Assembly (NCBI GenBank): GCA_049323275.1
Contig: JBMOOM010000044.1
Location: 38,273-102,272, forward strand
Source: Taklimakanibacter sp049323275
GTDB lineage: Bacteria > Pseudomonadota > Alphaproteobacteria > Rhizobiales > Aestuariivirgaceae
DNA: 64,000 nucleotides
Reading direction: 5' to 3'
Both the position numbers and the translations under genes were made by a program. How positions within the stretch are numbered: the stretch's first letter is position 1; every line of letters starts with the position of its first letter. The notes under the pieces are model-generated. The model searched no databases. It saw only the letters and a list, made by a program, of their open reading frames with translations, and was not told the origin of the DNA. Positions 54,860 through 63,884 of this stretch are shown piece after piece.

Positions 54860-55474
54860 ATGGCGCGTGAACCATGGCACATCAAAGGCGAGCTGATCCT
54901 GTCCTGCAATTGCACGGTGTTCTGTCCCTGCGTGCTGTCGCTCGGAAAACATCCGCCTACGGAGGGATATTGCCAGACCTGGGGCGGCGTGCGCATCGAT
55001 GACGGTAAGTTCGGCGAGGTCGATCTCTCCGGCATAGCGCTCGGCCTCATCATCGAAATTCCCGGCCAGATGAGCCGTGGCAACTGGAGCGCCGGCGTCT
55101 ATATCGACAACAAAGCCGACATCTACCAGGTCAAGGCGCTGACCCGCATCATGACCGGGCAGGCGGGCGGCACCACGCATCTGCTCTCCATCCTGGTCGG
55201 CCGCTTCCTCGGCGTGTGGCAGGAGGATGTGCGCTACGAGGTCGATGGCGATGTCCGCCGTTTCTCCATCCCGAAGATCATCGACGGCGAGATCGCGCCG
55301 ATCGCCGGCAACGCCAGGGGCCAGCCGACCACGATCGAGAACAGCCAGTACTGGATCGGCCCGCAGATCATCGTGGCCCAGGCATTGAAGAGCCGCTTCC
55401 GCGGCCATGGCCGCAATTGGGACTTCAAGGGCCGCTCGGCCGAAATCTGCGCGCTCGACTGGAAGGGGCCGTGA
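54860..55474 (+). CDS. DUF1326 family protein
   Basis: 204 residues, soluble, no signal peptide. The cysteine signature SCNCTVFCPC (Cys16, 18, 22, 24) and GYCQTWGG (Cys38) near the N-terminus are characteristic of DUF1326; the rest has PGQMSRGNWSAGVYID and SAEICALDW. It is the usual genomic partner of DUF2182. The paired cysteine motifs suggest metal binding or transfer between the two proteins. Function not known. Confidence 0.85.
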   Translation: MAREPWHIKGELILSCNCTVFCPCVLSLGKHPPTEGYCQTWGGVRIDDGKFGEVDLSGIALGLIIEIPGQMSRGNWSAGVYIDNKADIYQVKALTRIMTGQAGGTTHLLSILVGRFLGVWQEDVRYEVDGDVRRFSIPKIIDGEIAPIAGNARGQPTTIENSQYWIGPQIIVAQALKSRFRGHGRNWDFKGRSAEICALDWKGP

Positions 55475-55482
55475 CCTGAACT

Positions 55483-56109
55483 TCAGCGATCCTGCAAGGC
55501 AAGGCGGATCCCCAACGCGCAATAGATGCCGCCGACGACCTTGCCTTGCCATTTGAGCACCGTCGGATTGCGGCGCAGGAAGCGGCCGAGGCCGGCGGCG
55601 CCGAGCGCGAAGACCACGGTGGCGACGAGCCCCAGGAGCACGAAGATCAAGCCCAGCTCGGTCAGCTGAAGCCAGACCATGCCGTTCTCCGGATGCACGA
55701 ATTGCGGCAGGAAGGCCAGGAAGAAGAGCGCGGTCTTGGGATTGAGCAACTCGGTGAGGATCGCCTGCCGGAATGCCTTTCCGGCGGTCATCGGCAGCGT
55801 CCGCGCAGTGAGATCGGCAGGCGACTTCTCCAAGACGGCGCGGATGCCGAGATAGATCAGATAGGCGGCGCCGGCATATTTGATGAGGCTGAACAGCAGG
55901 GACGAGGCGGCGATGATGGCCGAGAGCCCGACGATGGCCATGAAAGTATGGATGACATCGCCCGCCGCCACGCCGGCGCCGGTGGCGACGCCGACGCGCG
56001 TGCCGGACGTCGTGGCCCGCGCGATGGTGAGCAGGGTGGCGCGGCCGGGAAGAAACACGAAGCCCAGCACGATCGCGACATAGGCGAGGAGCGTGGCGGG
56101 CTCGAACAT
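55483..56109 (-). CDS. LysE/RhtB-family exporter (copy 5)
   Basis: 208 residues. FLPGRATLLTIARATTSG replaces the PGP of other members; LNPKTALFFLAFLPQFVHPE follows in the middle, and about six hydrophobic segments are visible. It is convergent with the DUF1326 gene, nine bases apart, and separated from the GST gene by ten bases, so it may be co-transcribed with the GST. Confidence 0.86.
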   Translation of the reverse strand: MFEPATLLAYVAIVLGFVFLPGRATLLTIARATTSGTRVGVATGAGVAAGDVIHTFMAIVGLSAIIAASSLLFSLIKYAGAAYLIYLGIRAVLEKSPADLTARTLPMTAGKAFRQAILTELLNPKTALFFLAFLPQFVHPENGMVWLQLTELGLIFVLLGLVATVVFALGAAGLGRFLRRNPTVLKWQGKVVGGIYCALGIRLALQDR

Positions 56110-56119
56110 CGGTGGTTCC

Positions 56120-56734
56120 TCAGGCGGCCTTCAGCGCCGTCGCCTGCATGGAAGGCCGGCGCGAGAATTCGTCATGGAAGGCCTGGAGCTGCGGCCGGTC
56201 CTTGCGCCATTGCCAGTCGGGAATGCGGAAGTCGAGATAGGACAGAGCGACCGCCACGGCGATCGAGCCGGCGGTGACCTCGCTCAGATCCTTGATCCAG
56301 GTCTTCTCCAGATCGTCGAACTCGGCCTTCACGCGCAATTCATGGCGGGCGATCCATTCGCGCCATTGCAGGCCCTGGGGGCGGACCGCGGTTTCGTAGC
56401 GGAAGGCGACGCCCGCCTCGGCAATCGCCTGGCCGAGCGCCTGCAGGGTGAGCACGCGAAAACGCTTCACGCCGTCATCGGGGATGAGCGTCTTGTTGCC
56501 CGAGACATGGCTCAGATATTCGATGATGACGCGCGAGTCATAGAGCGGGTGATTGTGATCGGTGACCAGCACCGGGACCTTGCCGACCGGCGACAGAGCG
56601 GCAAGCGTCGGATTGACCGTGGTCGGATCCGCCCGGGTCTGGACCTGCTCTACCTTGGCACCCAGCCCGACCTCCCGGGCGGTGACCAGACACATGCGGA
56701 CAAAAGGTGAAATGATATCGCCATGGAGTTTCAT
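56120..56734 (-). CDS. Glutathione S-transferase family protein
   Basis: 204 residues. The N-terminal thioredoxin-like domain starts MKLHGDIISPFVRMCLVTA with Ser9 where a catalytic serine is common; SPVGKVPVLV and LYDSRVIIEYLS carry the cis-proline and glutathione-binding residues. The alpha-helical C-terminal domain ends near RRPSMQATAL. It may conjugate or reduce electrophiles. It lies ten bases before the LysE-family gene on the same strand. Confidence 0.88.
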   Translation of the reverse strand: MKLHGDIISPFVRMCLVTAREVGLGAKVEQVQTRADPTTVNPTLAALSPVGKVPVLVTDHNHPLYDSRVIIEYLSHVSGNKTLIPDDGVKRFRVLTLQALGQAIAEAGVAFRYETAVRPQGLQWREWIARHELRVKAEFDDLEKTWIKDLSEVTAGSIAVAVALSYLDFRIPDWQWRKDRPQLQAFHDEFSRRPSMQATALKAA

Positions 56735-56803
56735 AGCGGCATCTTACCGTGAGCTTCGCGGCCGTGTTAAGAGGGCGCCGACATTTATCTTGCAAGGACC
56801 CCA

Positions 56804-58387
56804 ATGGCCTCGTCTTCGCCCGTCACCAAGCGCCCCGATCCCGTCATGGGCAAGCTCAAGGAAATCATGGCCCTCATCGGCAAGGGCAAGCTTGCGGAGG
56901 CGGAAACGGCGGCACGCCAGGTCCAGCAATCGGCTCCCGGACATGCGGATGCCAACAATGTCCTCGGCATCGTCCTCATCAACCGCCAGAACCCGGCTGA
57001 GGCGGTCAAATATCTGGCGCTCGCCGCCAGGAAGGATCCGAGCAACGCGGTCTATCTCAACAATCTCGGCTGCGCCTATCTCGATCTCGGCCTCATCGAG
57101 CTCGCCCAGGCGCCGCTCGAGCGGGCGCTCGCCATCAATCCCAGGCTCACGAAGTCGTGCTGGCTCCTGGGTGAGTTCTACCGTTTCGCCGGCAAGCCGG
57201 AGCGCGCCTTGCCCTATCACGAGATGGCCTGCCGCGACGAGCCGGGCAATGCCGACTATAAATTCGCGCTCGGCAAGACGCTCGAGATGCTGGGCCAGAC
57301 CGACGCGGCGCGCGCCTGTTTCGAGACGCTGCGCAACCATCCGGTGCATGGCGATTTCGTGCTCTACCGGCTGGCGGTGAACGACAAGCATGACCTCTCG
57401 TCGCCCTTGCTCGCCGAGATCGAGGAGAAGCTGCTGGTGCCGTCGGCGAACAAGCGGGCGCTCAATGCGCTGCATGTCGGCGCGGCCAAGATCCGCGAGC
57501 AGAACGGTGACTACGCGCGCGCCTTCACCCACTACAAGAAGGCCAATATCGCCGATATGGTGCCCTTCGATCTCGTCCAGTATCGCGCCTGGGTCGATGC
57601 GCTGATCGCGACCTTCACACCGGAAGTGTTTGCGCAGCACCAGGGCAAGGGCAGTGCCAGCGATGTTCCGGTCTTCGTCGTCGGCATGCCGCGCTCCGGC
57701 ACGACGCTGGTCGAGCAGGTCATCGCGCGCCATCCGCAGGCGGCGGGCGCGGGGGAGCTCGACCGCATATGGAAGATCGCCGGCAATGCGCAATATCGCG
57801 GCGACGTCGCCAAGTTCCTGCCCGTCTTCGCCAAAGCGGAGGCGCCGAAAGTGGCGGCGATGGCCGAGAGCTATGTCAAGCTGCTCAAATTCTTCGGGCC
57901 CGAGGCGCGCCGCGTCGTCGACAAGCTGCCGCACAATTTCGAGTTTCTCGGCCTGATCGCCCTTCTGTGGCCGAATGCCCATGTGATCCATATGCGGCGC
58001 AATCCGATCGACACCTGCCTGTCCTGCTATCAGAACCGGCTCAGCGAAGCGCATGGCTACAGCCGCGACCTCACCACGCTCGGGCTCTATTATCGTGAAT
58101 ATGCGCGGCTCATGGCGCATTGGCGCAAGGTTCTGCCGCTCAAGCTCCTCGAGGTCGATTATGAGGCGCTGACCGGTGATTTCGAGGCGCAGGCCAGGCA
58201 GATCATCGCTTTTCTCGGTCTCGACTGGGATCCGGCCTGCCTGAATTTTCACGAAGGCACGTCGGCGGTGCGCACTTTCAGCCGCAACCAGGTGCGCAAT
58301 CCGATCTATCAGAGCTCGGTCGGCCGCTGGCGGCGCTATGAGAGCGAGCTCCAGCCGCTCGTCGAGGCTTTAGGCGACGCGGTCTGA
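56804..58387 (+). CDS. TPR-domain sulfotransferase
   Basis: 527 residues. The first half holds tetratricopeptide repeats (NNVLGIVLINRQNPAEAVKY and following). The second half is a sulfotransferase domain with the PAPS-binding loop VVGMPRSGTTLVEQVIARHP near residue 294 and RRNPIDTCLSCYQNRL further on. It would transfer a sulfuryl group from PAPS to a carbohydrate or peptide. It is convergent with the RidA gene, with an 18-base overlap. Confidence 0.88.
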   Translation: MASSSPVTKRPDPVMGKLKEIMALIGKGKLAEAETAARQVQQSAPGHADANNVLGIVLINRQNPAEAVKYLALAARKDPSNAVYLNNLGCAYLDLGLIELAQAPLERALAINPRLTKSCWLLGEFYRFAGKPERALPYHEMACRDEPGNADYKFALGKTLEMLGQTDAARACFETLRNHPVHGDFVLYRLAVNDKHDLSSPLLAEIEEKLLVPSANKRALNALHVGAAKIREQNGDYARAFTHYKKANIADMVPFDLVQYRAWVDALIATFTPEVFAQHQGKGSASDVPVFVVGMPRSGTTLVEQVIARHPQAAGAGELDRIWKIAGNAQYRGDVAKFLPVFAKAEAPKVAAMAESYVKLLKFFGPEARRVVDKLPHNFEFLGLIALLWPNAHVIHMRRNPIDTCLSCYQNRLSEAHGYSRDLTTLGLYYREYARLMAHWRKVLPLKLLEVDYEALTGDFEAQARQIIAFLGLDWDPACLNFHEGTSAVRTFSRNQVRNPIYQSSVGRWRRYESELQPLVEALGDAV

Positions 58388-58774
58388 TCCGCGGGCCGCG
58401 ACCACCTCGATCTCGACCTTGAATTCGGGGCGGGTGAAGCCCGAGACGATCATCAAGGTCGAGGCGGGCGAGGGGGCGGGAAACAGCCGGTCGCGCACGC
58501 CCATATAGGCGGCCATATGGCTGCGGTCGGTGACATAGGCATTGATGCGCACGACATCTCCGAGCTGCATGCCAACCTCGGCCAGGATCGCCGCGATATT
58601 GGCGAAGCACAGCTCGGCCTGACCCGCGGCATCATCCGGAATGATGTCGTCCGCCCCGATGCCGAGCTGGCCCGAGCAGAAGATCAGGTCGCTCGGCGCC
58701 TCGACCAGTACGCCGTGGCTGTATCTGGCGAAAGGCCGGCGGATCGTCAGGGGCAGCAGATGGCGAAGCGTCAC
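58370..58774 (-). CDS. RidA-family enamine/imine deaminase
   Basis: 134 residues from a GTG at 58774 that overlaps the reductase stop (GTGA). RPFARYSHGVLV, IFCSGQLGIGADD, ANIAAILAEVGMQLGDVVRI, and PASTLMIVSGFTRPEFKVEIE in part give the RidA/YjgF trimeric fold. Such proteins hydrolyse reactive enamines or imines. Coupled translation with the FAD reductase suggests it clears imine intermediates of the adjacent catabolic cluster. The arginine conserved in active RidA proteins appears as Arg in FTRPEF. Confidence 0.87.
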   Translation of the reverse strand: MTLRHLLPLTIRRPFARYSHGVLVEAPSDLIFCSGQLGIGADDIIPDDAAGQAELCFANIAAILAEVGMQLGDVVRINAYVTDRSHMAAYMGVRDRLFPAPSPASTLMIVSGFTRPEFKVEIEVVAARGSDRVA

Positions 58775-60000
58775 GACGCGGCCTCCTTCAGCATTTCCTT
58801 GAGCCGCTGCGGCCCGGCCAGAACATCTTTGAGCGTCGGCGTGGCGCGCGTGCCGATCAGCCGGCGCGCCAGCATGTGATCCGCCGGGCGATTGATGGTG
58901 TCGACGGCGATGAGCCTGCCGTTTTTGAAGTGATGGATGGCGAAGGCGTTGTCCTCCAGCGCGCCGGTAGTGACTGTTTCGTCGGCGCCCAGGGAAAGAC
59001 CAGCGGTCTGCAGCTTCATGTCGCCCTGATCCGACCAGAACCACGGCAATTCGCGATAGGCCTCCGGTCGCCCGACGAGCGTCCGGGCGGCATTGCGTCC
59101 CTGGTCGGTGGCGTTCTGCACGCATTCGAGCCGCAGGCGCTGGCCGGCATGAATCTGGTGGAAATTGGTGCAGTCGCCGATGGCGAGGATCGCCGGATCG
59201 GAGCTGCGCATGAAGGCGTCGACCTCGATGCCGTTATTGACGGCGAGGCCGGCCGCCGCCGCAAGCTCGACATTGGGCAGAGCGCCGGTGCCGAGGATCA
59301 CGATATCGGCCGGCAGGCTCCTGCCGTCGGCGAGGGTCACCGCCGTGACTTTGCCTTCTGTGCCCTCGAGCCCTGAGATCCGTGCGCCGATGTGAAAGGC
59401 GATGCCGGCCTGTGCCGAACGGGCCTGGATATGACTGGCCATCGCCGGCGACACCGACCGGGCGAGGAGGCGCGGCACGGCTTCGATAAGGGTCACGGCA
59501 TGGCCGAGCCCGGCCAGCGTATGGGCGAGCTCGAGGCCGATGAAGCCGCCGCCAATGATGACGACGCGCTTCGGCTCGGTGAGCGCCTCACTGAGGCGGC
59601 GCGCATCGGTGAGGCTTCGGAGACTCAGCACACCGTCGAGCCCGATGCCGTCGAGCTCGGGCAGGCGCGGCCGCGATCCCGTCGCCAGGATCAGGTTCGT
59701 GTAGGCGAGCTTGCCGCCATCGGCGAGGGTGACGGTCCTGGTCGCGGGCGCGATCGCGGTCACGCGGGCTCCGCTCACAAGATCGATGCCATTGTCGCGA
59801 TAGAAGGCGGCGTTGCGCAATTCGAGCACCGGCGCTTCGGGCGCCTTGAGGAATCCTTTGGAGAGTGGCGGCTTGTGATAGGGCAGATCGGGCTCATCGC
59901 TCACCAGGGTGATGCGGCCCTGATAGGCTTCCTGGCGCAGGCTCGCAGCGGCTTGCACGCCGCCATGGCCGGCGCCGACAATGATGCAGTGCTCGTTCAT
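58771..60000 (-). CDS. FAD-dependent ferredoxin reductase
   Basis: 409 residues from the ATG at 60000 (ATG 60006 also possible). CIIVGAGHGGVQAAASLRQ (FAD), VVIIGGGFIGLELAHTLAGL (NAD) and AILAIGDCTNFHQIH (second FAD motif) show the putidaredoxin-reductase type fold; the C-terminal part with VDTINRPADHMLARRL is the Reductase_C domain. It passes electrons from NAD(P)H to a ferredoxin, most likely the 2Fe-2S ferredoxin at 63553. Divergent from the creatininase-like gene. Confidence 0.92.
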   Translation of the reverse strand: MNEHCIIVGAGHGGVQAAASLRQEAYQGRITLVSDEPDLPYHKPPLSKGFLKAPEAPVLELRNAAFYRDNGIDLVSGARVTAIAPATRTVTLADGGKLAYTNLILATGSRPRLPELDGIGLDGVLSLRSLTDARRLSEALTEPKRVVIIGGGFIGLELAHTLAGLGHAVTLIEAVPRLLARSVSPAMASHIQARSAQAGIAFHIGARISGLEGTEGKVTAVTLADGRSLPADIVILGTGALPNVELAAAAGLAVNNGIEVDAFMRSSDPAILAIGDCTNFHQIHAGQRLRLECVQNATDQGRNAARTLVGRPEAYRELPWFWSDQGDMKLQTAGLSLGADETVTTGALEDNAFAIHHFKNGRLIAVDTINRPADHMLARRLIGTRATPTLKDVLAGPQRLKEMLKEAAS

Positions 60001-60129
60001 GGTCATTACGGTGGCATAGTCCTCAAGAAAACAAAACAAATAGTTTGACCATTTGCTCTGATATGTTAGAGACAGGGTCGAGGGCGGATGTTCTTATGAA
60101 GTCATTACGGCACTCCATCTCGTTATTCT

Positions 60130-60180
60130 GCGCATCGTTTTCTCCGAAAACCGCCACATGCTTTTCGGGCCGATGCTCTA
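60130..60180 (+). repeat. Interspersed palindromic repeat, related family
   Basis: A 51-base element with CCGAAAACCGCC in the middle and ending CGATGCTCTA. Its plan (a GAAAACCG core, a CACTTTT-like or GCTTTT block and a CTCTA or CGCTA end) resembles the repeats at 29692, 54011 and 35809. It lies before the creatininase-like gene. Confidence 0.55.
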
Positions 60181-60199
60181 TCAGCTTGGGAGAGGCGGG

Positions 60200-61000
60200 G
60201 TGAAGCGCTACTGGTCGGACTATTCGAGCGAGGAATTCTCGAAGCTCGACCGCGACCGCATCGTCGCCGTCCTGCCGGTGGGGGCCACCGAGCAGCATGG
60301 GCCGCATCTGCCGCTCTCGGTCGACGCCGCCATCATCTCCGGCATTGTCGCAGCGGTGGCGGAGAAGCTGCCCCACAGCAGCCAGGTTTTGTTCCTGCCC
60401 GTCATGCCGATCGGCAAGAGCGACGAGCATCTGCGCTTTCCCGGCACGCTCACCTTCTCGGCCGAAACCCTGATCCGCATGTGGACCGAGATCGGCGCCT
60501 CGGTCGCCCATAGCGGGGTGCGCAAATTCGTCATGCTCAACAGCCATGGCGGCCAGATCGCCATCATGGACATCGTGGCGCGCGAGCTGCGCCGCCGGCA
60601 CCACATGCTGGCATTCTCCCTCAACTGGTTCGGTCTCGGCATGCCGGATGCTCTCTATGGCGATGACGAGCTCAAACACGGCGTCCATGCCGGCGACATG
60701 GAAACCTCGGTGATGCTGGCGCTCCACCCGGCGCTCGTGAACATGAACAAGGCGAAAAATTTCCATCCGCTCACGGAGGAATTCGAGCGCGACTACCGCC
60801 ATATCAGCCTGTCGGGCGGCGCCAAGCCCGGCTGGCAATCGCAGGATCTGCATCCCGAAGGCGCCTGCGGCGATGCTTCGGCGGCGAGCCTCGACAAGGG
60901 CCGGCAGACCCTCGTTTTCGCCGCGGCGCGGATCGCGGCGGCGCTGGAAGAGATCGAGCGGGCGCCGCTTGCCTGGCTCGACAATCAGCCCGGCTGGTGA
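60200..61000 (+). CDS. Creatininase-family amidohydrolase
   Basis: 266 residues from a GTG at 60200 preceded by GGGAGAGGCGG; earlier starts lie in an intergenic repeat. KRYWSDYSSEEFSKLDRD begins the domain; VLPVGATEQHGPHLPLSVDA holds metal ligands (Glu and His of ATEQHGPHLP), and SHGGQIAIMD and GVHAGDMETSVML complete the creatininase core. This family includes creatininase and formamide hydrolases of riboflavin and heterocycle pathways. It opens the cluster and is four bases from the next gene. Confidence 0.9.
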   Translation: MKRYWSDYSSEEFSKLDRDRIVAVLPVGATEQHGPHLPLSVDAAIISGIVAAVAEKLPHSSQVLFLPVMPIGKSDEHLRFPGTLTFSAETLIRMWTEIGASVAHSGVRKFVMLNSHGGQIAIMDIVARELRRRHHMLAFSLNWFGLGMPDALYGDDELKHGVHAGDMETSVMLALHPALVNMNKAKNFHPLTEEFERDYRHISLSGGAKPGWQSQDLHPEGACGDASAASLDKGRQTLVFAAARIAAALEEIERAPLAWLDNQPGW

Positions 61001-61004
61001 CCCG

Positions 61005-62189
61005 ATGGACCGTTTCGTGCTCGAAGCCGTGACTGTGGCCGGTGCCCCGGAGAGAGTCGATATCGCCGTCGCCGGAGAACGCATCGCGGCGATAACGCCG
61101 TCTTCCAGCGGCGATGGCGGCCTGGTGACGCCGCTCTTCGCCGATGCGCATGTCCATCTCGACAAGACCTATACGGTCGAACGGCTGAATGGCCGGGTGA
61201 ACGGTCTGTTCGACGCCATCGCGCTCATGGAAGAGGACATGCGGCAATGGACGGTCGACGACATCCGCGGCCGCGCAAGCCGTGCGCTCGAAGCCGCCTA
61301 TCTCAACGGTGTCCGGGTGCTGCGCAGCCATGTCGACTGGCCGGAGCCCGAGGCGCCGATCGCCTGGCCGGTGCTCAATGAGCTGAAGCACGATTGGAAA
61401 GGTCGTGTCGAATTGCAGCTCGCCGCGCTGATACCCGCCGATCTCCTGCCGGAAGGCGGCGAGCGTGTCGCGGAGCGGGTGCGCCGGGACGGCGGCGTGT
61501 TCGGCGCCTTCTTCTACCGCAATGCCGATCTGCCGAGCAAAGTCGATATCGCCTTCAAGCTGGCGCACCGGCACGACCTGGCGCTCGATTTCCATGTCGA
61601 TGAAGGGCTCGATATCGAAGCCGACGGCTTCTCCGAGATTGTCGCGGCGACCAGGCGCGCGCGTCTGTCGGGACGCGTCCTGTGCGGCCATGGCTGCTCG
61701 CTGTCGCTCCATGACGATGACCGGCTCGCCCGCACGCTCGCGGCGGGCGCCGAGGCCGGGGTCGCATTGGTGGCGCTGCCGACGACCAATCTCTACCTGC
61801 AGGACCGCAATGGCGGACGCTCGCCGCGCCGGCGCGGCGTGGCGCCGGTGCTCGAGGCGCGCAAGGCCGGTGTCGAGGTTCTGCTCGGCGTCGACAATTG
61901 CCGCGATGCTTTCTACCCGTTCGGCGACTATGATCCGCTGGCGATCCTGAGACTGGCGGTGCTCGCCTGCCATGTCGATCCCCGCGACTGGCTCGACAGC
62001 ATCACGACCTTGCCGGCGGCGCATTGCGGGTCGCCGGTTGCTCCCATCGCGACCGGTCAACGGGCCGATTTCATCTGGTTCGATGCCGCCGATCTGAACG
62101 ATCTGGTCAGCCGGCCCAATGCCGAGCGCATCGTCTATCGCAATGGCCGCAAGCTCGGCGAGAGCCGCCGGCGCCGGAGGCCCGCATGA
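61005..62189 (+). CDS. Cytosine deaminase-like amidohydrolase
   Basis: 394 residues from the ATG at 61005. PLFADAHVHLDKTYTVERL (metal H-x-H), DFHVDEGLDIEADGF, RVLCGHGCSLS, LPTTNLYLQDRNGG and GVDNCRDAFYPFGDYDPL follow the cytosine-deaminase subgroup of the amidohydrolase superfamily, including the aspartate of the last block. It would hydrolyse a cyclic amidine or amide ring. It overlaps the FAD-linked oxidase gene by four bases. Confidence 0.9.
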   Translation: MDRFVLEAVTVAGAPERVDIAVAGERIAAITPSSSGDGGLVTPLFADAHVHLDKTYTVERLNGRVNGLFDAIALMEEDMRQWTVDDIRGRASRALEAAYLNGVRVLRSHVDWPEPEAPIAWPVLNELKHDWKGRVELQLAALIPADLLPEGGERVAERVRRDGGVFGAFFYRNADLPSKVDIAFKLAHRHDLALDFHVDEGLDIEADGFSEIVAATRRARLSGRVLCGHGCSLSLHDDDRLARTLAAGAEAGVALVALPTTNLYLQDRNGGRSPRRRGVAPVLEARKAGVEVLLGVDNCRDAFYPFGDYDPLAILRLAVLACHVDPRDWLDSITTLPAAHCGSPVAPIATGQRADFIWFDAADLNDLVSRPNAERIVYRNGRKLGESRRRRRPA

Positions 62190-63556
62190 CCGGCAAGCGT
62201 TTTTATGATCTCGCCGCCTTCCGCCGCGATATCGACGGCATTCGCGTCTATGACGACCCCAGGCAGGTGGAGCTCAAGTCGCGCGATTACTTCTGGTACA
62301 GCCCCATCCTCAGCCAGGCTCTTGAGGGCCGCGTCGGCGATCTGGTGGTGCTGCCCAACGACCAGGACGAGGTCCGCCGCGTCGCGGCCGCCGCCGCCAG
62401 GCACAAGGTGCCGCTCACGGTGCGCGGCGGCGGCACCGGAAATTACGGCCAATGCGTGCCGCTGGAAGGCGGCATCATCCTCGACATCACCAAGATCGAT
62501 CGCATCATTGCCCTCGAGCCCGGGCGGGCGCGGGTGGAGGCGGGGGCGCGCATCGCGCGGCTCGATGATGCGGCGCGCGAAGGCGGGCAGGAGCTGCTGA
62601 TGTATCCCTCGACGCGGCGCATCGCCACGATCGGCGGCTTCCTGTCGGGCGGTTCGGGCGGCGTCGGCTCGCTGCGCCACGGCATGCTGCGTGATGACGG
62701 CAATGTCGGCTATGTAAAGGTGATGTCGGTCGAGCCCGAGCCGCAGATCATCGAGCTGCACGGGCCGGACATCCAGAAGGTCCAGCATGCCTATGGCACC
62801 AACGGGATCATCCTCGAGATCGATGTCGCGCTGACGCCGGCGACCGACTGGGTTCACACCGCGGCTCTCTTCGACGGTTATGGCCGGGCATTGCGCTTCG
62901 CCATGGAGGCGCAGCAAGTGGGGCTCGACTGCTATCTGCTGACGCCGGTCGAACGCCGCTTCGCGCCCTTCTACAGCAAATATGGCGCGCTTTTTCCGGC
63001 CGACCGCGACGGCGTCTTCGCCATGGTGGCGCCGCGGGAAATGCCGCGCTTCGATTCTTTGGCCGCGGCGCATGGCGGCGCCATTTCCTTCGCCATGCCG
63101 AAACCCGAGCTGATCGCGGCCGGACTGCAGCCCGCTTATGAATGCGGCTGGAACCATACGACGCTGCAGGCGCTCAAGGCCGACAAGAGCTGGACCTATC
63201 TGCAGGTCGCCTATCCGCGCCCCTTCGATCCCGATCTGGTGCTGCGCCAGATGCGCCGCTATGGCGATGAAATCTATATGCACCACGAAATGGCGCGGCT
63301 CGAAGGGGAGGTGCAGATCTTCGGCCTGCCCCTGGTGAAATACCGGGGTAGGGAGGCGATGTACCGGATGATCCGCGAATTCGAGGAACTGGACGGCTGC
63401 ACGATCTATGATCCGCATGTCTATACGATCGAGGAAGGCGGCATGAAGCAGATCGACCGTTCGCAGATCGAGTTCAAGAAGCGGGCCGACCCTTACGGCC
63501 TGATGAACCCGGGCAAGACGCAAGGCTGGACGAGCGACATGGCGCTCGGCGCATGA
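62186..63556 (+). CDS. FAD-linked oxidase (GlcD/VAO-type)
   Basis: 456 residues from the ATG overlapping the amidohydrolase stop. The FAD-binding domain has VVLPNDQDEVRRVAAAAARH, PLTVRGGGTGNYGQCVPLEG and GGFLSGGSGGVGSLRHGML; the C-terminal domain ends KKRADPYGLMNPGKTQGW. It fits flavoenzymes that oxidise hydroxy acids or amines. It shares four bases with the ferredoxin gene that follows, so electrons may pass to that ferredoxin rather than to oxygen. Substrate unknown. Confidence 0.88.
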   Translation: MTGKRFYDLAAFRRDIDGIRVYDDPRQVELKSRDYFWYSPILSQALEGRVGDLVVLPNDQDEVRRVAAAAARHKVPLTVRGGGTGNYGQCVPLEGGIILDITKIDRIIALEPGRARVEAGARIARLDDAAREGGQELLMYPSTRRIATIGGFLSGGSGGVGSLRHGMLRDDGNVGYVKVMSVEPEPQIIELHGPDIQKVQHAYGTNGIILEIDVALTPATDWVHTAALFDGYGRALRFAMEAQQVGLDCYLLTPVERRFAPFYSKYGALFPADRDGVFAMVAPREMPRFDSLAAAHGGAISFAMPKPELIAAGLQPAYECGWNHTTLQALKADKSWTYLQVAYPRPFDPDLVLRQMRRYGDEIYMHHEMARLEGEVQIFGLPLVKYRGREAMYRMIREFEELDGCTIYDPHVYTIEEGGMKQIDRSQIEFKKRADPYGLMNPGKTQGWTSDMALGA

Positions 63557-63873
63557 TCCGCGTTACCTTCATCGGCAAGGACGGGCGGGCGATCGACGTG
63601 GCGGCCGTGGAAGGCGCGAGCCTCATGGAGACCGCCATCCGCAATGGCGTCGCCGGCATCGAGGCGGAATGCGGTGGGGCGTGCTCCTGCGCCACGTGCC
63701 ATGTCTATGTCGATCCCGAATGGCGGGACAAGGTCGGCGGGCCCGATGCGATGGAGGCCGACATGCTCGACATGGCCTTCGAGGTCGAGCCCAATTCGCG
63801 GCTCGCCTGCCAGATCAGGATCTCGCCTGAGCTCGATGGGCTGACGGTGCGATTGCCGGCGAGGCAGGTGTAG
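63553..63873 (+). CDS. 2Fe-2S ferredoxin (adrenodoxin type)
   Basis: 106 residues. ECGGACSCATCHVYV supplies Cys40, Cys46 and Cys49, and LACQI supplies Cys86, the four cluster ligands in the adrenodoxin/putidaredoxin arrangement; Cys44 is extra. EVEPNSRLACQIRISPELDG is the usual C-terminal segment. It carries single electrons, plausibly from the FAD reductase encoded at the other end of the cluster to an oxidase, P450 or oxygenase. Overlaps the FAD-linked oxidase gene by four bases. Confidence 0.94.
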   Translation: MIRVTFIGKDGRAIDVAAVEGASLMETAIRNGVAGIEAECGGACSCATCHVYVDPEWRDKVGGPDAMEADMLDMAFEVEPNSRLACQIRISPELDGLTVRLPARQV

Positions 63874-63884
63874 AGGTTATTTCC

